Shown here piece after piece: positions 52,537 to 60,931 of a stretch of 64,000 bases of DNA. The first letter of the stretch is position 1, and every line of letters begins with the position of its first letter. The stretch is from assembly GCF_000422885.1 (NCBI RefSeq), contig NZ_AUGX01000014.1:1-64000 (forward strand), written 5' to 3'. Origin of the DNA: Ottowia thiooxydans DSM 14619 (lineage in GTDB: Bacteria; Pseudomonadota; Gammaproteobacteria; Burkholderiales; Burkholderiaceae_C). The notes beneath the pieces are model-generated. The model made no database searches, was not told where the DNA came from, and was given only the letters and a program-made list of their open reading frames with translations. Both the position numbers and the translations under genes were made by a program.

Positions 52537-54819
52537 CTACCGTTTGGCAACAGCCGCCTTGACGCCCGCGCCACGCACTTCCACGCTCAGTTCATCTTGA
52601 ACCTCACCTTTGGCATCGCGAAGCTGTACCTTGTGCCGGCCAGGCCAAGGCAACCATTGAGCGCGCAGGCCACGACCGATTTCGCGAGTCCCTATGAACC
52701 AGCGCAAGGAGGAGGCTGAATTCGTTCCGGCATCGGCGAGCAGCGTGAGGCGCTGGCGAGCGGGGGGGATATCAGGGTCCAGCGCCAAAATGGTGCCATT
52801 CGCGGGGCTCAGGATGCGGGAGGGCACCGCAGCGCGTCCGTCGTTGCTCGCGTTGGCGCGTGCCTTTGAATCTGCAACAGAAGGAGCGGTGCTGACCGCG
52901 AAAAGAGGCTGCTCCGTGCCAGCCAGAAACCACTCGCTGCGGGCTGCTTCGAGCTGCTCTCCAAAGCTGACGGCAGTTTTAACCACACCTGCCGGCGCGC
53001 GTGGAGCAGTGGAGGGCGTACGGGCGTGGAGTTCACGCATCAGTGCAGCCCATACCGGCGCCGCGCCGCTGGTTCCGCTGACATCCCACATGGCCTTGCC
53101 ACTGGCATTGCCTATCCATACGCCAATGGTGTAGCGCTGGCTGTAGCCCACAGCCCAGTTGTCCCGCATATCCTTGCTGGTGCCTGTTTTTACTGCGGTC
53201 CAAAAGCGGGTGGCGAGAATGGAATCGGTGCCAAATGTACGGGCGCGTGCGTTTCCATCACTCAGAATGTCTGAAATGACAAAGCTGGCGGCAGGGTCCA
53301 AGGCCGGAGTGAACTCAACGGGCCGGGCGGAGGGAAGGCGAGGCTGATACGCCACGGGGCTGTAACGCCCGCCGTTGGCCATCGTGCGGTAGGCGTTGGT
53401 GAGTTGCAGCAGAGACACCTCCGCGCTTCCTAGCGCCAAGCTATACCCGTAGTAGTATCCCGGTTGACCCAGGGCGATACCCAAAGCTCCCAATTGCCGC
53501 GCGAACGCGGCAGGCGAGACCATGACCAGAGTGCGCACAGCGGGCACGTTCAGCGAAGACGCCAGCGCCGTGCGCGCTGAAACCCAACCCTTGAACTGCC
53601 TATCGTAGTTTTGCGGGATGTACAGGCCACTCGTTGTGGGCAGGTAAGCGGGCGAATCATCAAGCAGCGAGGCGGCGGTCAGTCTGCGTTCTGCGATGGC
53701 TTGGGCGTAGAGGAAGGGCTTTAACGTGCTGCCGGGCTGGCGCTGGGCCAATACGCCGTCTACTTCCGCTGCGGCACTCAAACTGCCTGTGGAGCCCACC
53801 CACGCCAGCACCTCGCCGCTGGCGTTATCCAGCACGACAACCGCGCCGTCTTCCACGTTGCGGCCACGCATTTCCTTCACATGCTGAACAAGGCTTTCCA
53901 ATGCCACGCGTTGTATGCGGGCATCCAGCGTGCTGCGCAAGGACAGCTCAGGAGCCTTTCCAGGCGCTGCGGGTTTTTCGCTTGCATCGCCATTCTTGGC
54001 ATTGGCGAGCAGTCGGCGTGAAAGATGGGGCGCAATACCTTCGCTGGCGGCATAAGCGCGCCGGGACAGCATGATTTCAGCCTGCATCTCAAGCGCTAGG
54101 CAATCGGTTTTCTCGCGCGCTCCGCGCATAGCTTTGAGCACTCCGCATGCACGTGCCGCAACAGCGGGAGGCCGTGCATTGGGCGCGCGCACCAAAGCTG
54201 CAGCGAGGGCTGCTTCGCTCTCGTTCAGGCCATGAGACGCTTTATCAAACAATGTGCGTGAGAGGGCGTCTATGCCCACCAGCTCTCCCCTGAAAGGCAC
54301 GAGGTTGAGGTAGGCCTCCAGAACCTGGTCTTTGCGCCAGCTGGATTCCAGGCGCGTCGCCATTACCGCCTGGCCGATTTTCTGCCGCAGATTGCGGCTG
54401 CCACCCAGACGCAGATCTTCATCCAGCAGGCCCGCCAGTTGCATGGTCAAAGTGGAAGCGCCGCGCGTGCGGGTGTTCCACAGGTTGGCCCAGGCCGCTG
54501 AGGAAACGGCTCGCCAGTCGACCCCGGAATGCTCGTAAAAACGCTTGTCCTCGGACAGGACCAGCGCTGTGCGCAATGAGGGGGAGACGCTATTCAAGGG
54601 GATCCAGGGCCCGCGGCGTACTGTGAGGTCCGTGCGCACACGTTGCAGCAGCTCGCCGTGGCGGTCCAGAAGCAAGGTTTCGGATGGTTGATGCGAGCGG
54701 CGCACCTCATCAAAGGTGATCGCCTGTGCCGCCCCAGCCAACCCGATCAGAAATGCCAAAGCTGCCACGCGTGTTATCCACACGCGTCTGGTTTCGGTAA
54801 AACGAAGCAACAACATCAT
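52537..54819 (-). CDS. pbpC: Penicillin-binding protein 1C
   Basis: This 760-residue class A PBP combines peptidoglycan glycosyltransferase and transpeptidase. A single N-terminal membrane anchor (RVAALAFLIGLAGAAQA) is followed by the GT51 motif EDKRFYEHSGVDW and GASTLTMQLAGLL. The transpeptidase has SxxK in RQPGSTLKPF, SxN in ASSLNVPAVR and KTG in AVKTGTSKDM. The C-terminal BiPBP-type domain (about residues 670-755) is typical of PBP1C. In many proteobacteria this gene lies directly downstream of the alpha-2-macroglobulin gene yfhM. Here that gene's 3' end is about 8 kb away, on the same strand. Confidence 0.93.
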   Translation of the reverse strand: MMLLLRFTETRRVWITRVAALAFLIGLAGAAQAITFDEVRRSHQPSETLLLDRHGELLQRVRTDLTVRRGPWIPLNSVSPSLRTALVLSEDKRFYEHSGVDWRAVSSAAWANLWNTRTRGASTLTMQLAGLLDEDLRLGGSRNLRQKIGQAVMATRLESSWRKDQVLEAYLNLVPFRGELVGIDALSRTLFDKASHGLNESEAALAAALVRAPNARPPAVAARACGVLKAMRGAREKTDCLALEMQAEIMLSRRAYAASEGIAPHLSRRLLANAKNGDASEKPAAPGKAPELSLRSTLDARIQRVALESLVQHVKEMRGRNVEDGAVVVLDNASGEVLAWVGSTGSLSAAAEVDGVLAQRQPGSTLKPFLYAQAIAERRLTAASLLDDSPAYLPTTSGLYIPQNYDRQFKGWVSARTALASSLNVPAVRTLVMVSPAAFARQLGALGIALGQPGYYYGYSLALGSAEVSLLQLTNAYRTMANGGRYSPVAYQPRLPSARPVEFTPALDPAASFVISDILSDGNARARTFGTDSILATRFWTAVKTGTSKDMRDNWAVGYSQRYTIGVWIGNASGKAMWDVSGTSGAAPVWAALMRELHARTPSTAPRAPAGVVKTAVSFGEQLEAARSEWFLAGTEQPLFAVSTAPSVADSKARANASNDGRAAVPSRILSPANGTILALDPDIPPARQRLTLLADAGTNSASSLRWFIGTREIGRGLRAQWLPWPGRHKVQLRDAKGEVQDELSVEVRGAGVKAAVAKR

Positions 54820-54908
54820 GGACGAATTCTGCCTTGTCCTACAGCAGAGCTCATCCGATGAGCATAGTCTTAGCTCTACGCCATGGACGGCGATTAGGAG
54901 AGACAGTC

Positions 54909-55220
54909 ATGTCAACAAGCCCAAGAGACAAATCTGCAAGCCCCCTCGATCCGCGAGTGCACCTTTCGTACTGGCAGGAAAAATACCAAGGCGAAGCGTA
55001 TTACATCGAAGGCTATACCTACGAGGACTACGGCCCCGCGTACACCGCTGGCCTGGATCTGATAGCCAAACACCCAGATCATCCGTACGAAGAGCATGAG
55101 AGTACTTTGGCGCATGACTGGGCCGTTTTCCGTGGCGACTCGCGCCTGGATTGGAAAGAAGCGAGCCCTGCAGTGCGGGCTGCTTGGGAGCGCGCGAAGA
55201 TGCATCGAATGGAAGGTTAA
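54909..55220 (+). CDS. Small conserved hypothetical protein
   Basis: This 103-residue acidic cytoplasmic protein has the pattern YYIEGYTYEDYGPAYTAGLD followed by STLAHDWAVFRGDSRLDW and a helical end, SPAVRAAWERAK. This pattern recurs in small, often stress-associated, uncharacterised proteins of beta- and gammaproteobacteria. I start it at ATG 54909, which has AGGAGA at a good distance; upstream in-frame starts do not. It is divergent from pbpC by 89 bp. No function can be assigned. Confidence 0.75.
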   Translation: MSTSPRDKSASPLDPRVHLSYWQEKYQGEAYYIEGYTYEDYGPAYTAGLDLIAKHPDHPYEEHESTLAHDWAVFRGDSRLDWKEASPAVRAAWERAKMHRMEG

Positions 55221-55359
55221 GTTGAGCTTCGCTGCGGCCAGGGCGCCGCACTCAGCTGGGACGCTAGGCAGGGCCAACTGCTCCGCTCCGCGTTGACCGT
55301 TACAACGCTTTCATTGCTGAAAGATTGAGCTTTGCTAAACCTGAGGTGACTACTTTGCT

Positions 55360-56262
55360 TCAGGCTTGCGTCTTGGTCATAATCACTTTAAGCCATTCGT
55401 GAAATTGTGCATACCGCGGATCGGCTGAAAAAGAACGTGATGCAACCAAGTAATATCGGCTGCGTGCAGATTGGTAGGATGTAGCGCCAAGCCGAATAAT
55501 AGTGCCGTTTGCCACAAAATCCTTGGCCGCAAATTCAGGGATAAATGCCAGTCCTTGATTATTTACTACGGCTGCCAAAGCCGCGTCTATGATTGAGAAG
55601 GTCGTTCTGATCCCAGGCGGCCGCCCAATTCCTTTTTCGCGAAAATAAACCGTCCATGCGTCATTCAGTGATCGCTGATCGATAAGGTTTTCTGTCAGGA
55701 AAACATCCAGGCTATCTGGAGATCGGTTCCCAAGTAGTTTTCTGGAGACATATGGAAAGTATTCGGTGGTCATTAAGAGCTCACCTACATAGTTTGCTGG
55801 AGACGTAGGTGTATTGATAATGGCGATATCAATATCGTCTTCAATGAGGTCTGGTGTTCCCAGTTTGGAAGTTATTTCAACATTTGCACCAAAAAGTGAC
55901 TGAATTTGGTCGCAATACTTGGAAAACAGGTGGATGCAAAAGATAGGCGGTGCTGAAATTCTAATGGTTTTTTCAGAATTTCCACTTTCTACGCCAGAAA
56001 GTAAGGAATTCAAATCACCAAGCACCAGGGAAAGCTTGGCGGCGAGTTGCTTTGCTTCGTCATTAATTACCAAGCCTGTAGCGCCCCGTGTCAATAGCGA
56101 TTTATTGATGAATCTTTCAAAATCAATGACATGCCTGCTTACAGCGCTCTGAGTAAGTGATAAATCGTCAGCTGCAGCGCTCACACTTCCAAGCTCAACG
56201 ACCTTAATAAAAGATTCGATGTTGGAGATTGGAGGTAACCCTCTATTTCTAGTAATTTTCAT
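55360..56262 (-). CDS. LysR-family transcriptional regulator
   Basis: This 300-residue regulator has the LysR HTH SFIKVVELGSVSAAADDLSL then TQSAVSRHVIDFERFINKSL. The effector domain has the segments KTIRISAPPIFCIHLFSKYC and LAFIPEFAAKDFVANGTI. The gene is visibly more AT-rich than pbpC or yfhM, consistent with acquisition. It is divergent, across a 504-bp gap, from the dioxygenase-aldolase-Bug cassette starting at 56767, which it may regulate. Confidence 0.88.
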   Translation of the reverse strand: MKITRNRGLPPISNIESFIKVVELGSVSAAADDLSLTQSAVSRHVIDFERFINKSLLTRGATGLVINDEAKQLAAKLSLVLGDLNSLLSGVESGNSEKTIRISAPPIFCIHLFSKYCDQIQSLFGANVEITSKLGTPDLIEDDIDIAIINTPTSPANYVGELLMTTEYFPYVSRKLLGNRSPDSLDVFLTENLIDQRSLNDAWTVYFREKGIGRPPGIRTTFSIIDAALAAVVNNQGLAFIPEFAAKDFVANGTIIRLGATSYQSARSRYYLVASRSFSADPRYAQFHEWLKVIMTKTQA

Positions 56263-56766
56263 GCTAACGAAATTTCATGGGGATTGCAGTTTCTTCTTGA
56301 ACGACTTGTTAAGTGCCGTCGATTCCTGTCGCCGCCGGGTGCTTTGCAGTGGCTTCAGCGCGGTCATGAAAAACGTCGAGATGCGTTTCGGACTTGTTGC
56401 TCGTACCAGTTCACGTTTAGATGGAGTGTCATCTCAAGATGCGGTGTATGCACATAGTCATTGGTGAACCGATGCCGTCTCGGTGACTAGTCGCTTACCG
56501 GTTCGGGGGATGCCGCCAGCAGGATGCAAGTGTGTTCATGTTCGCGATGATGCCTGAACTCGTTTATCAAAAGAGCAGTGTGCCCCTGGAAAGTCGATTG
56601 ATCGGTATCTTGCATATGCCTTTTTTGTCAGGGTTTTCCCGCGTGTACCGCACCTGCTTGGTGTGTTCGCCCCAGCCATTCAAAAGTCTTGCATAGGGCA
56701 TAAAAAATCTCGCATTGCTTGACTGCGGTCAAGGTTCTTAAAGTCACCTTCGTCTTGAAAGGAAAA
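56263..56766. other. Long intergenic region between LysR gene and dioxygenase cassette
   Basis: The 504 bp contain no convincing gene. It holds a GAACCG/CGGTTC inverted repeat (about 56466-56505) and a CTTGAC-TGCG-GTCAAG dyad (56718-56733) near the dioxygenase start. Scrambled short frames in the first half have no family character. Confidence 0.5.
56718..56733. promoter_or_regulatory. Candidate operator or -35-overlapping dyad
   Basis: CTTGAC (56718-56723) and GTCAAG (56728-56733) form a perfect dyad around TGCG, 34 bp upstream of the dioxygenase ATG. TTGAC within it also resembles a -35 element. It is a plausible site for the divergent LysR protein. Confidence 0.45.
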
Positions 56767-57834
56767 ATGATGCTGAGAACAGATACAAAACGCCCCGATG
56801 TTCAGTGGTCGCAGGAAAAATACCCCAGTGGATGGGGTTCGGAATTTATTGATTCCACTGAAATGGTGAAACATCTATCGCCGCAGTTCTTAAAAGAGCT
56901 GGATGATTGCATGAGCGCATGCAAAGCCGCCGGCAAAACAATCGAATCCGTTGTCAAAGACGATTTCTCGTCTCCCTCAATTGTGGAAACGATGAGCAGC
57001 ATTCTGGAAGATATTCGCAGAGGGGCCGGTTTGTTGGTGGCACGTGGAGTCGATGCGGAAAAATATACTCCACAAGAATTGGAGATTATGTACATGGGAT
57101 TGGGCTTGCACTTTGGCAATGCCGTATCTCAAAGCTCATATGGAGATTTGCTAGGACATGTGGCTGTGCGCGACAAGACAAGCGCCCGCGGCTACACCAG
57201 CGACCGCCAGTTGGATTTGCATACGGACTCCGCTGAGATCATCTGTCTGATGTGCATTCGCCGAAGCACCAGTGGGGGAGAAAGCGTATTCGCCAGTTCT
57301 TTGAAGATTCGCGACATCATTGCGGTTGAGCGCCCCGATCTTCTTAAGGTGCTTGAGGCGGGCTACCCCTACCACCGTCGTGGGGAGGAGCCTCCTGACG
57401 CAGAACCCGTCACCCCTTACAGAATTCCGGTTTTCTCCACGACCAACGGCCTGGTCAGCTGCAGGTATGTTCGTGAAATCATCGAAGTGGCGTACCGTGA
57501 TCTGGGCAAGCCTCTGGAAGGCACTGAGAAAGAGGCCTTGGACTACTTTGATGAAGTGGCAAACAGGCCCGAAGTGGCTTTCGACTATCAGCTGCAAACA
57601 GGAGATATGGCGTGGATGAACAACTACCAGATCCTGCACGCCCGACGCTCGTTCGTGAATCCGGACGACCTATCGAATGGCCGCTTGCTCTATCGGCTTT
57701 GGCTCCAGGACTTTCCTTCGCGGCCTATGTGCAAGGAGATGCTGGTCTACCAAAACCCGCAAGGCCGGCAAGGCATTGATCCTCAAGAGGACAGGCCCGT
57801 GGGCTTGGCCAAGTATTCAACCAAAAATCACTGA
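56767..57834 (+). CDS. Fe(II)/2-oxoglutarate-dependent dioxygenase (TauD/clavaminate synthase-like)
   Basis: This 355-residue enzyme of the TauD/TfdA superfamily couples 2-oxoglutarate decarboxylation to substrate hydroxylation. The iron facial triad is visible as H152 and D154 in QLDLHTDSAEI and H291 in NNYQILHARRSF. An arginine in NGRLLYRLWLQD fits the 2-oxoglutarate carboxylate site. Overall layout resembles clavaminate synthase-like or gamma-butyrobetaine-type members more than TauD itself. I start it at ATG 56767, after AAAGGAA. It lies 5 bp before an aldolase-like gene and upstream of a Bug gene, so it probably opens a small catabolic route. Confidence 0.85.
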   Translation: MMLRTDTKRPDVQWSQEKYPSGWGSEFIDSTEMVKHLSPQFLKELDDCMSACKAAGKTIESVVKDDFSSPSIVETMSSILEDIRRGAGLLVARGVDAEKYTPQELEIMYMGLGLHFGNAVSQSSYGDLLGHVAVRDKTSARGYTSDRQLDLHTDSAEIICLMCIRRSTSGGESVFASSLKIRDIIAVERPDLLKVLEAGYPYHRRGEEPPDAEPVTPYRIPVFSTTNGLVSCRYVREIIEVAYRDLGKPLEGTEKEALDYFDEVANRPEVAFDYQLQTGDMAWMNNYQILHARRSFVNPDDLSNGRLLYRLWLQDFPSRPMCKEMLVYQNPQGRQGIDPQEDRPVGLAKYSTKNH

Positions 57835-57839
57835 GTTCC

Positions 57840-58439
57840 ATGGACTGGATAAATCCGATCTCATGGGATTTGAATCTTGTGAACAAGCTGAAGAAGGTGG
57901 GTTGGTCTCATTTTCAAGTTGACTGTGAAGGTGGTTGCGTGGACGAGCGCTATCTCCAGGCGATGACCATGCTTGAGCAGCACGGTGTCTTGAATCCGAT
58001 TTTTAGAATTCCGCCGAACGGTGCTTACTTGTTTGACAAGATAAAGAAGTTTGGGGGGCGCAACTATCTGATTTCGGGGGGCTACACCCTTGAGTTCATT
58101 GAATACATTTCTTCTTCTTTAACAGATCACGGTGAAACCAAGACAGGGATATATGTCATGTTGGAGTCGCGTGCCGATTTCTCATTAATCGAATCTATAG
58201 CCAAAATGCCCAATGTGTTTGGTTTTCACTTTGGACTCGTGGACCTTTCGAAAGATTTTCGAATCGAGGATTGGAGGGATGTTTCCGCTTGGCCAGATCG
58301 ATTGGCTTCGGTGGTGAGCACAGTGAGGGCTCACGGTAAAACCGTCGGTAGTTATTTTTTGCCTGAATGGAAAAACTCGGTATTTCAGGATCAGTTGAAT
58401 GTCAGATCGTTCAGCGCTGACGAGTTCTGTAAACCATAA
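57840..58439 (+). CDS. Short HpcH/HpaI-like aldolase-family protein
   Basis: This 199-residue protein has HpcH/HpaI (2-oxo acid aldolase) traits: WSHFQVDCEGGCVDERYLQA, corresponding to the D-x-E-H-G region, then NPIFRIPPNGAYLFDKIKKF and GIYVMLESRADFSLIESIAK, and NVFGFHFGLVDLSKDF for the GPxDLS strand. It is about 50 residues shorter than the usual 250-260. It lacks the N-terminal barrel start and the central positively charged loop, and the catalytic His after DxE is Gly. It may be a degenerate aldolase or a new small clade. The gene follows the dioxygenase by 5 bp and has a similar composition. Confidence 0.65.
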   Translation: MDWINPISWDLNLVNKLKKVGWSHFQVDCEGGCVDERYLQAMTMLEQHGVLNPIFRIPPNGAYLFDKIKKFGGRNYLISGGYTLEFIEYISSSLTDHGETKTGIYVMLESRADFSLIESIAKMPNVFGFHFGLVDLSKDFRIEDWRDVSAWPDRLASVVSTVRAHGKTVGSYFLPEWKNSVFQDQLNVRSFSADEFCKP

Positions 58440-58461
58440 TATTCAAAGACATAAAGCATCC

Positions 58462-59430
58462 ATGATGAATTCAAAGATCACCTCTATCGTTGCCGCTGTC
58501 GGCTTGTTCGCAGCGGCGGCATCGAACGCTGCCTACCCAGAGAAACCTATTCGTCTCATTGTTCCATTCGCGGCAGGCGGGCCTACTGACGTGGTCGCTC
58601 GGAGCCTGGCTGATTCCATGTCGAGAGCGCTGGGAAAGACGGTGTTCGTGGAGAACAAGGCAGGCGCCGGAGGAGGCGTTGGAACGGGCCAGCTTGTGCG
58701 CGCTCCAGCAGATGGTTACACCTTGGCCGTGGCTGCTGTGTCCACGCATGTGGTGAATCCGGTGTGCAATAGCAACGCGGGGTATGACCCCGTCAATGAT
58801 TTCACCCCTATTGCTCAAGTCGCGGACATGCCAATGGTTTGGGTCATGCAGCCCAGCATGCCCGAGAAAGACTTCAAAGACGTGGTTGAGACCGCCAAGA
58901 AAGAACCCGCGCAACTTACCCAAGGCACTCCGGGTATTTGTTCTCTGGGGCACATGATTGTCGAAAAAATCAACCACCGCCTCGGCACAAAGATCCGGAA
59001 CGTGCCTTATCAAGGCTCCGCGCCAGCCGTCACCGATTTCATGGGAAAAAATCTCAGCCTCATGTTCGACGTAGAGCAGTTGATCATTCCGTTGATCACA
59101 ACCAACAAAGCTAAGCCAATCGCCGTCATGTGGCCCTCTCGGTTGAAGTCCCTGCCTAACGTGCCCACGCTGGATGAATTGGGTTACAAGGATCTCAACA
59201 TGCGTCCTTGGTACGGCATAGTGGCTCCCAAGGGACTACCTGCCGAGATCACCAAAACGCTGGTTGACGCTGTAGCAACCGCCATGGAGGATCCCAAGTT
59301 GCGCACACAGTTCAGCTCAGCGGGTATGTCTCCCATTACCGGTGTGAACGGAGCGGACTTCGCTAAAAAGATAAAGTTCGAATACGAAGACACCAAGGCG
59401 TTCGCGGCGAAGGTGCAATTGACTAAATAA
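58462..59430 (+). CDS. Bug/TctC-family periplasmic solute-binding protein
   Basis: This 322-residue protein has a signal peptide (MMNSKITSIVAAVGLFAAAA, cleavage near SNA-AYP). The Bug framework is EKPIRLIVPFAAGGPTDVVA, KTVFVENKAGAGGGVGTGQL, RNVPYQGSAPAVTDFMGKNL and VAPKGLP. CTPGICSLGHM and NPVCNSNAGY give two cysteines not usual in the family. It is the third gene of the dioxygenase/aldolase cassette and is followed by a terminator-like hairpin. Confidence 0.87.
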   Translation: MMNSKITSIVAAVGLFAAAASNAAYPEKPIRLIVPFAAGGPTDVVARSLADSMSRALGKTVFVENKAGAGGGVGTGQLVRAPADGYTLAVAAVSTHVVNPVCNSNAGYDPVNDFTPIAQVADMPMVWVMQPSMPEKDFKDVVETAKKEPAQLTQGTPGICSLGHMIVEKINHRLGTKIRNVPYQGSAPAVTDFMGKNLSLMFDVEQLIIPLITTNKAKPIAVMWPSRLKSLPNVPTLDELGYKDLNMRPWYGIVAPKGLPAEITKTLVDAVATAMEDPKLRTQFSSAGMSPITGVNGADFAKKIKFEYEDTKAFAAKVQLTK

Positions 59431-59476
59431 TCTCCCCTTGAGAGTTCCCTGAGATCGAATAGCTCGGGGAGATTTT
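59429..59476 (+). terminator. Terminator-like hairpin after Bug gene
   Basis: AATCTCCCC (59429-59437) pairs with GGGGAGATT (59466-59474), with a 28-base loop that can fold further, followed by TTAAAT. Closes the dioxygenase cassette. Confidence 0.55.
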
Positions 59477-59575
59477 AAATACCCTTATGGTCCGGGCCGG
59501 CGTGTGATAGGAGTTTTTTACGGTGGTAATGCCGTTTTTGAAAAAATAGCACCTGGCCATGGGTCTGTAATTGTA

Positions 59576-60058
59576 TTAAATTGATTTTTCAAGGGATTCT
59601 ATAAATTCTTCAAAAGAATTAAATAGTTTTGTTAGATTTTCAAATTCATCAAAATCCCCGTCCTGGCTGAATAATGGAGCTTCGTGATTCCAAAAATAAA
59701 CTTCGCTGTAGTGTTTTTCATCTAGTGCAAGCAGATATAAATTCCCACCGGGGTCATCTGCGATTGGAATAAATTTGATCGGTACATAGCCCTCCAAATT
59801 TCCTATTGAATTTGTGATTGAGTAATTTTCACTATCCGTTAATGTGTAGAAGCGCGATACTGTTAATTCGCCAAGGGTGGTTTTTGGTAAGTGACTTTCA
59901 ATAAAGCTCCCGCCATTGTATTTTTTTAGAAACCCAAAATAGTCTTTAGGTAGAACGATATCGAAATCTGAGCAAAAGATCTTAATTTTCTCTTCTGAGG
60001 CTGGAGAGAAGTACGCTCTGTCGTGAGCACTGCTGCTGTAGTTGAGTTTTCGAGACAT
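59576..60058 (-). CDS. SMI1/KNR4 (SUKH) family protein
   Basis: This 160-residue protein shows the typical SUKH layout: IKIFCSDFDIVLPKDYFGFL then KKYNGGSFIES, VPIKFIPIADDPGGNLYLLA, and HYSEVYFWNHEAPLFSQDG, with an acidic helix SFEEFIESLEKS at the end. SUKH proteins act as immunity factors in polymorphic toxin systems. The gene is strikingly AT-rich against its surroundings, a sign of transfer. The nearest neighbours are a Bug gene and IS5 remnants. No toxin is visible, so it would be an orphan. Confidence 0.85.
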   Translation of the reverse strand: MSRKLNYSSSAHDRAYFSPASEEKIKIFCSDFDIVLPKDYFGFLKKYNGGSFIESHLPKTTLGELTVSRFYTLTDSENYSITNSIGNLEGYVPIKFIPIADDPGGNLYLLALDEKHYSEVYFWNHEAPLFSQDGDFDEFENLTKLFNSFEEFIESLEKSI

Positions 60059-60192
60059 TTAATCAATTCTCATAAATTGGGGCTTGCCGCCCCTTCGGAT
60101 ACGCCGCCTGCATGAGGCAAGCTTCCGGTCGCGACCTTATGTGCAGATTGTGGAGCTAACTGCATTGCCCTACCATTTTCGTGGCCCTAGAT

Positions 60193-60467
60193 CTCAAGCT
60201 GATCAAGTTGCAGGAGCTTGCCCAGGCCATAGTCCATAGGCCGGTGCAACACTAAGCGATTGCCCACCCCACCGATAGCTGCTTGCTGGGGACAGCGCGC
60301 ACCGAGCTGATGGAGGCTGCCAAAGACGTGGGCATCGCGTTCAAGCAACGCTTTCCCAAGGAAGGCCAAGAGCTGACTCTCAAGGCCGGACGTGACGCCC
60401 AAGCCCGCTAGTTCAAACGCATCCGCTCGGCCATCAAGCTCCAGCTCATCGTCGTGGGCCGGCTGTA
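60193..60467 (+). pseudogene. IS5-family transposase middle fragment, degraded
   Basis: The frame reads LIKLQELAQAIVHRPVQH, stop, AIAHPTDSCLLGTARTELME, AAKDVGIAFKQRFPKEGQEL, then AGRDAQAR, stop, FKRIRSAIKLQLIVVGRL, stop. The order (VDTTVQxKAIAHPTDS-like, then KQxFxKEGxxLxxKAGRYAHARQF-like) is the central part of IS5-type DDE transposases. Three stops and missing flanks make it non-functional. Confidence 0.75.
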
Positions 60468-60479
60468 GCGCGGGATTTT

Positions 60480-60644
60480 TTGCCTGCAACAAGCATGCGC
60501 CCAGGAACCGTGCGCTGCTTGCTTTCGTCTGCATGGGGCTTGGTCAGATCGACCAATGCCGTCCACGGTGCCACACCCTTCATCTCGTCGAGAAACTCTC
60601 GTTCGCTCCATGGTCCGCTTCTGCGCCAGATCGACTTGCTTCAT
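60480..60644 (-). pseudogene. IS5-family transposase N-terminal fragment, frameshifted
   Basis: The minus strand starts MKQVDLAQKRTMER. It then needs a frame change to read EFLDEMKGVAPWTALVDLTK, then PHADESKQ, the conserved start of IS5-type transposases. It lies head-on to the middle fragment at 60193-60467, so the two halves of a transposase are now on opposite strands. Confidence 0.75.
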
Positions 60645-60931
60645 GCCTTCTACGAAAGCACATTGCGCGCCGGATTTGGCTATTGTCTCTTAGGGAAATC
60701 CATGAATATGGATGTATTTACTTTTTGTTCTTCGTCAATACAATCAATCCAAAATCATGGATTTCATTGACTTATCTCCTTCCAAACGTGGAAGGGAATC
60801 GGTCGGTAGGTCACGCGCTGTTGCGTGCATTGCTACTGCGGCCAATGGTTGCGGGACGGACCTAGGCTTGCACGCTAGCGCGACCATTGTTGACTGCCAG
60901 GCGCTCTAATTTTTCTTCCGGAAGAAGTTCA

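Larger units (their letters stand above)
60059..60931. other. Gene-poor IS-remnant region
   Basis: Apart from the two IS5 transposase fragments this 873-bp gap has no intact gene. The stretch 60645-60900 mixes AT-rich sequence with short frames lacking domains. It probably represents decayed mobile DNA between the SUKH gene and the next Bug gene. Confidence 0.6.

Noticed and set aside
60392-60865. 157-codon plus-strand frame after the SUKH gene
   Set aside because: It is a shadow of scrambled IS5 transposase fragments and AT-rich debris.
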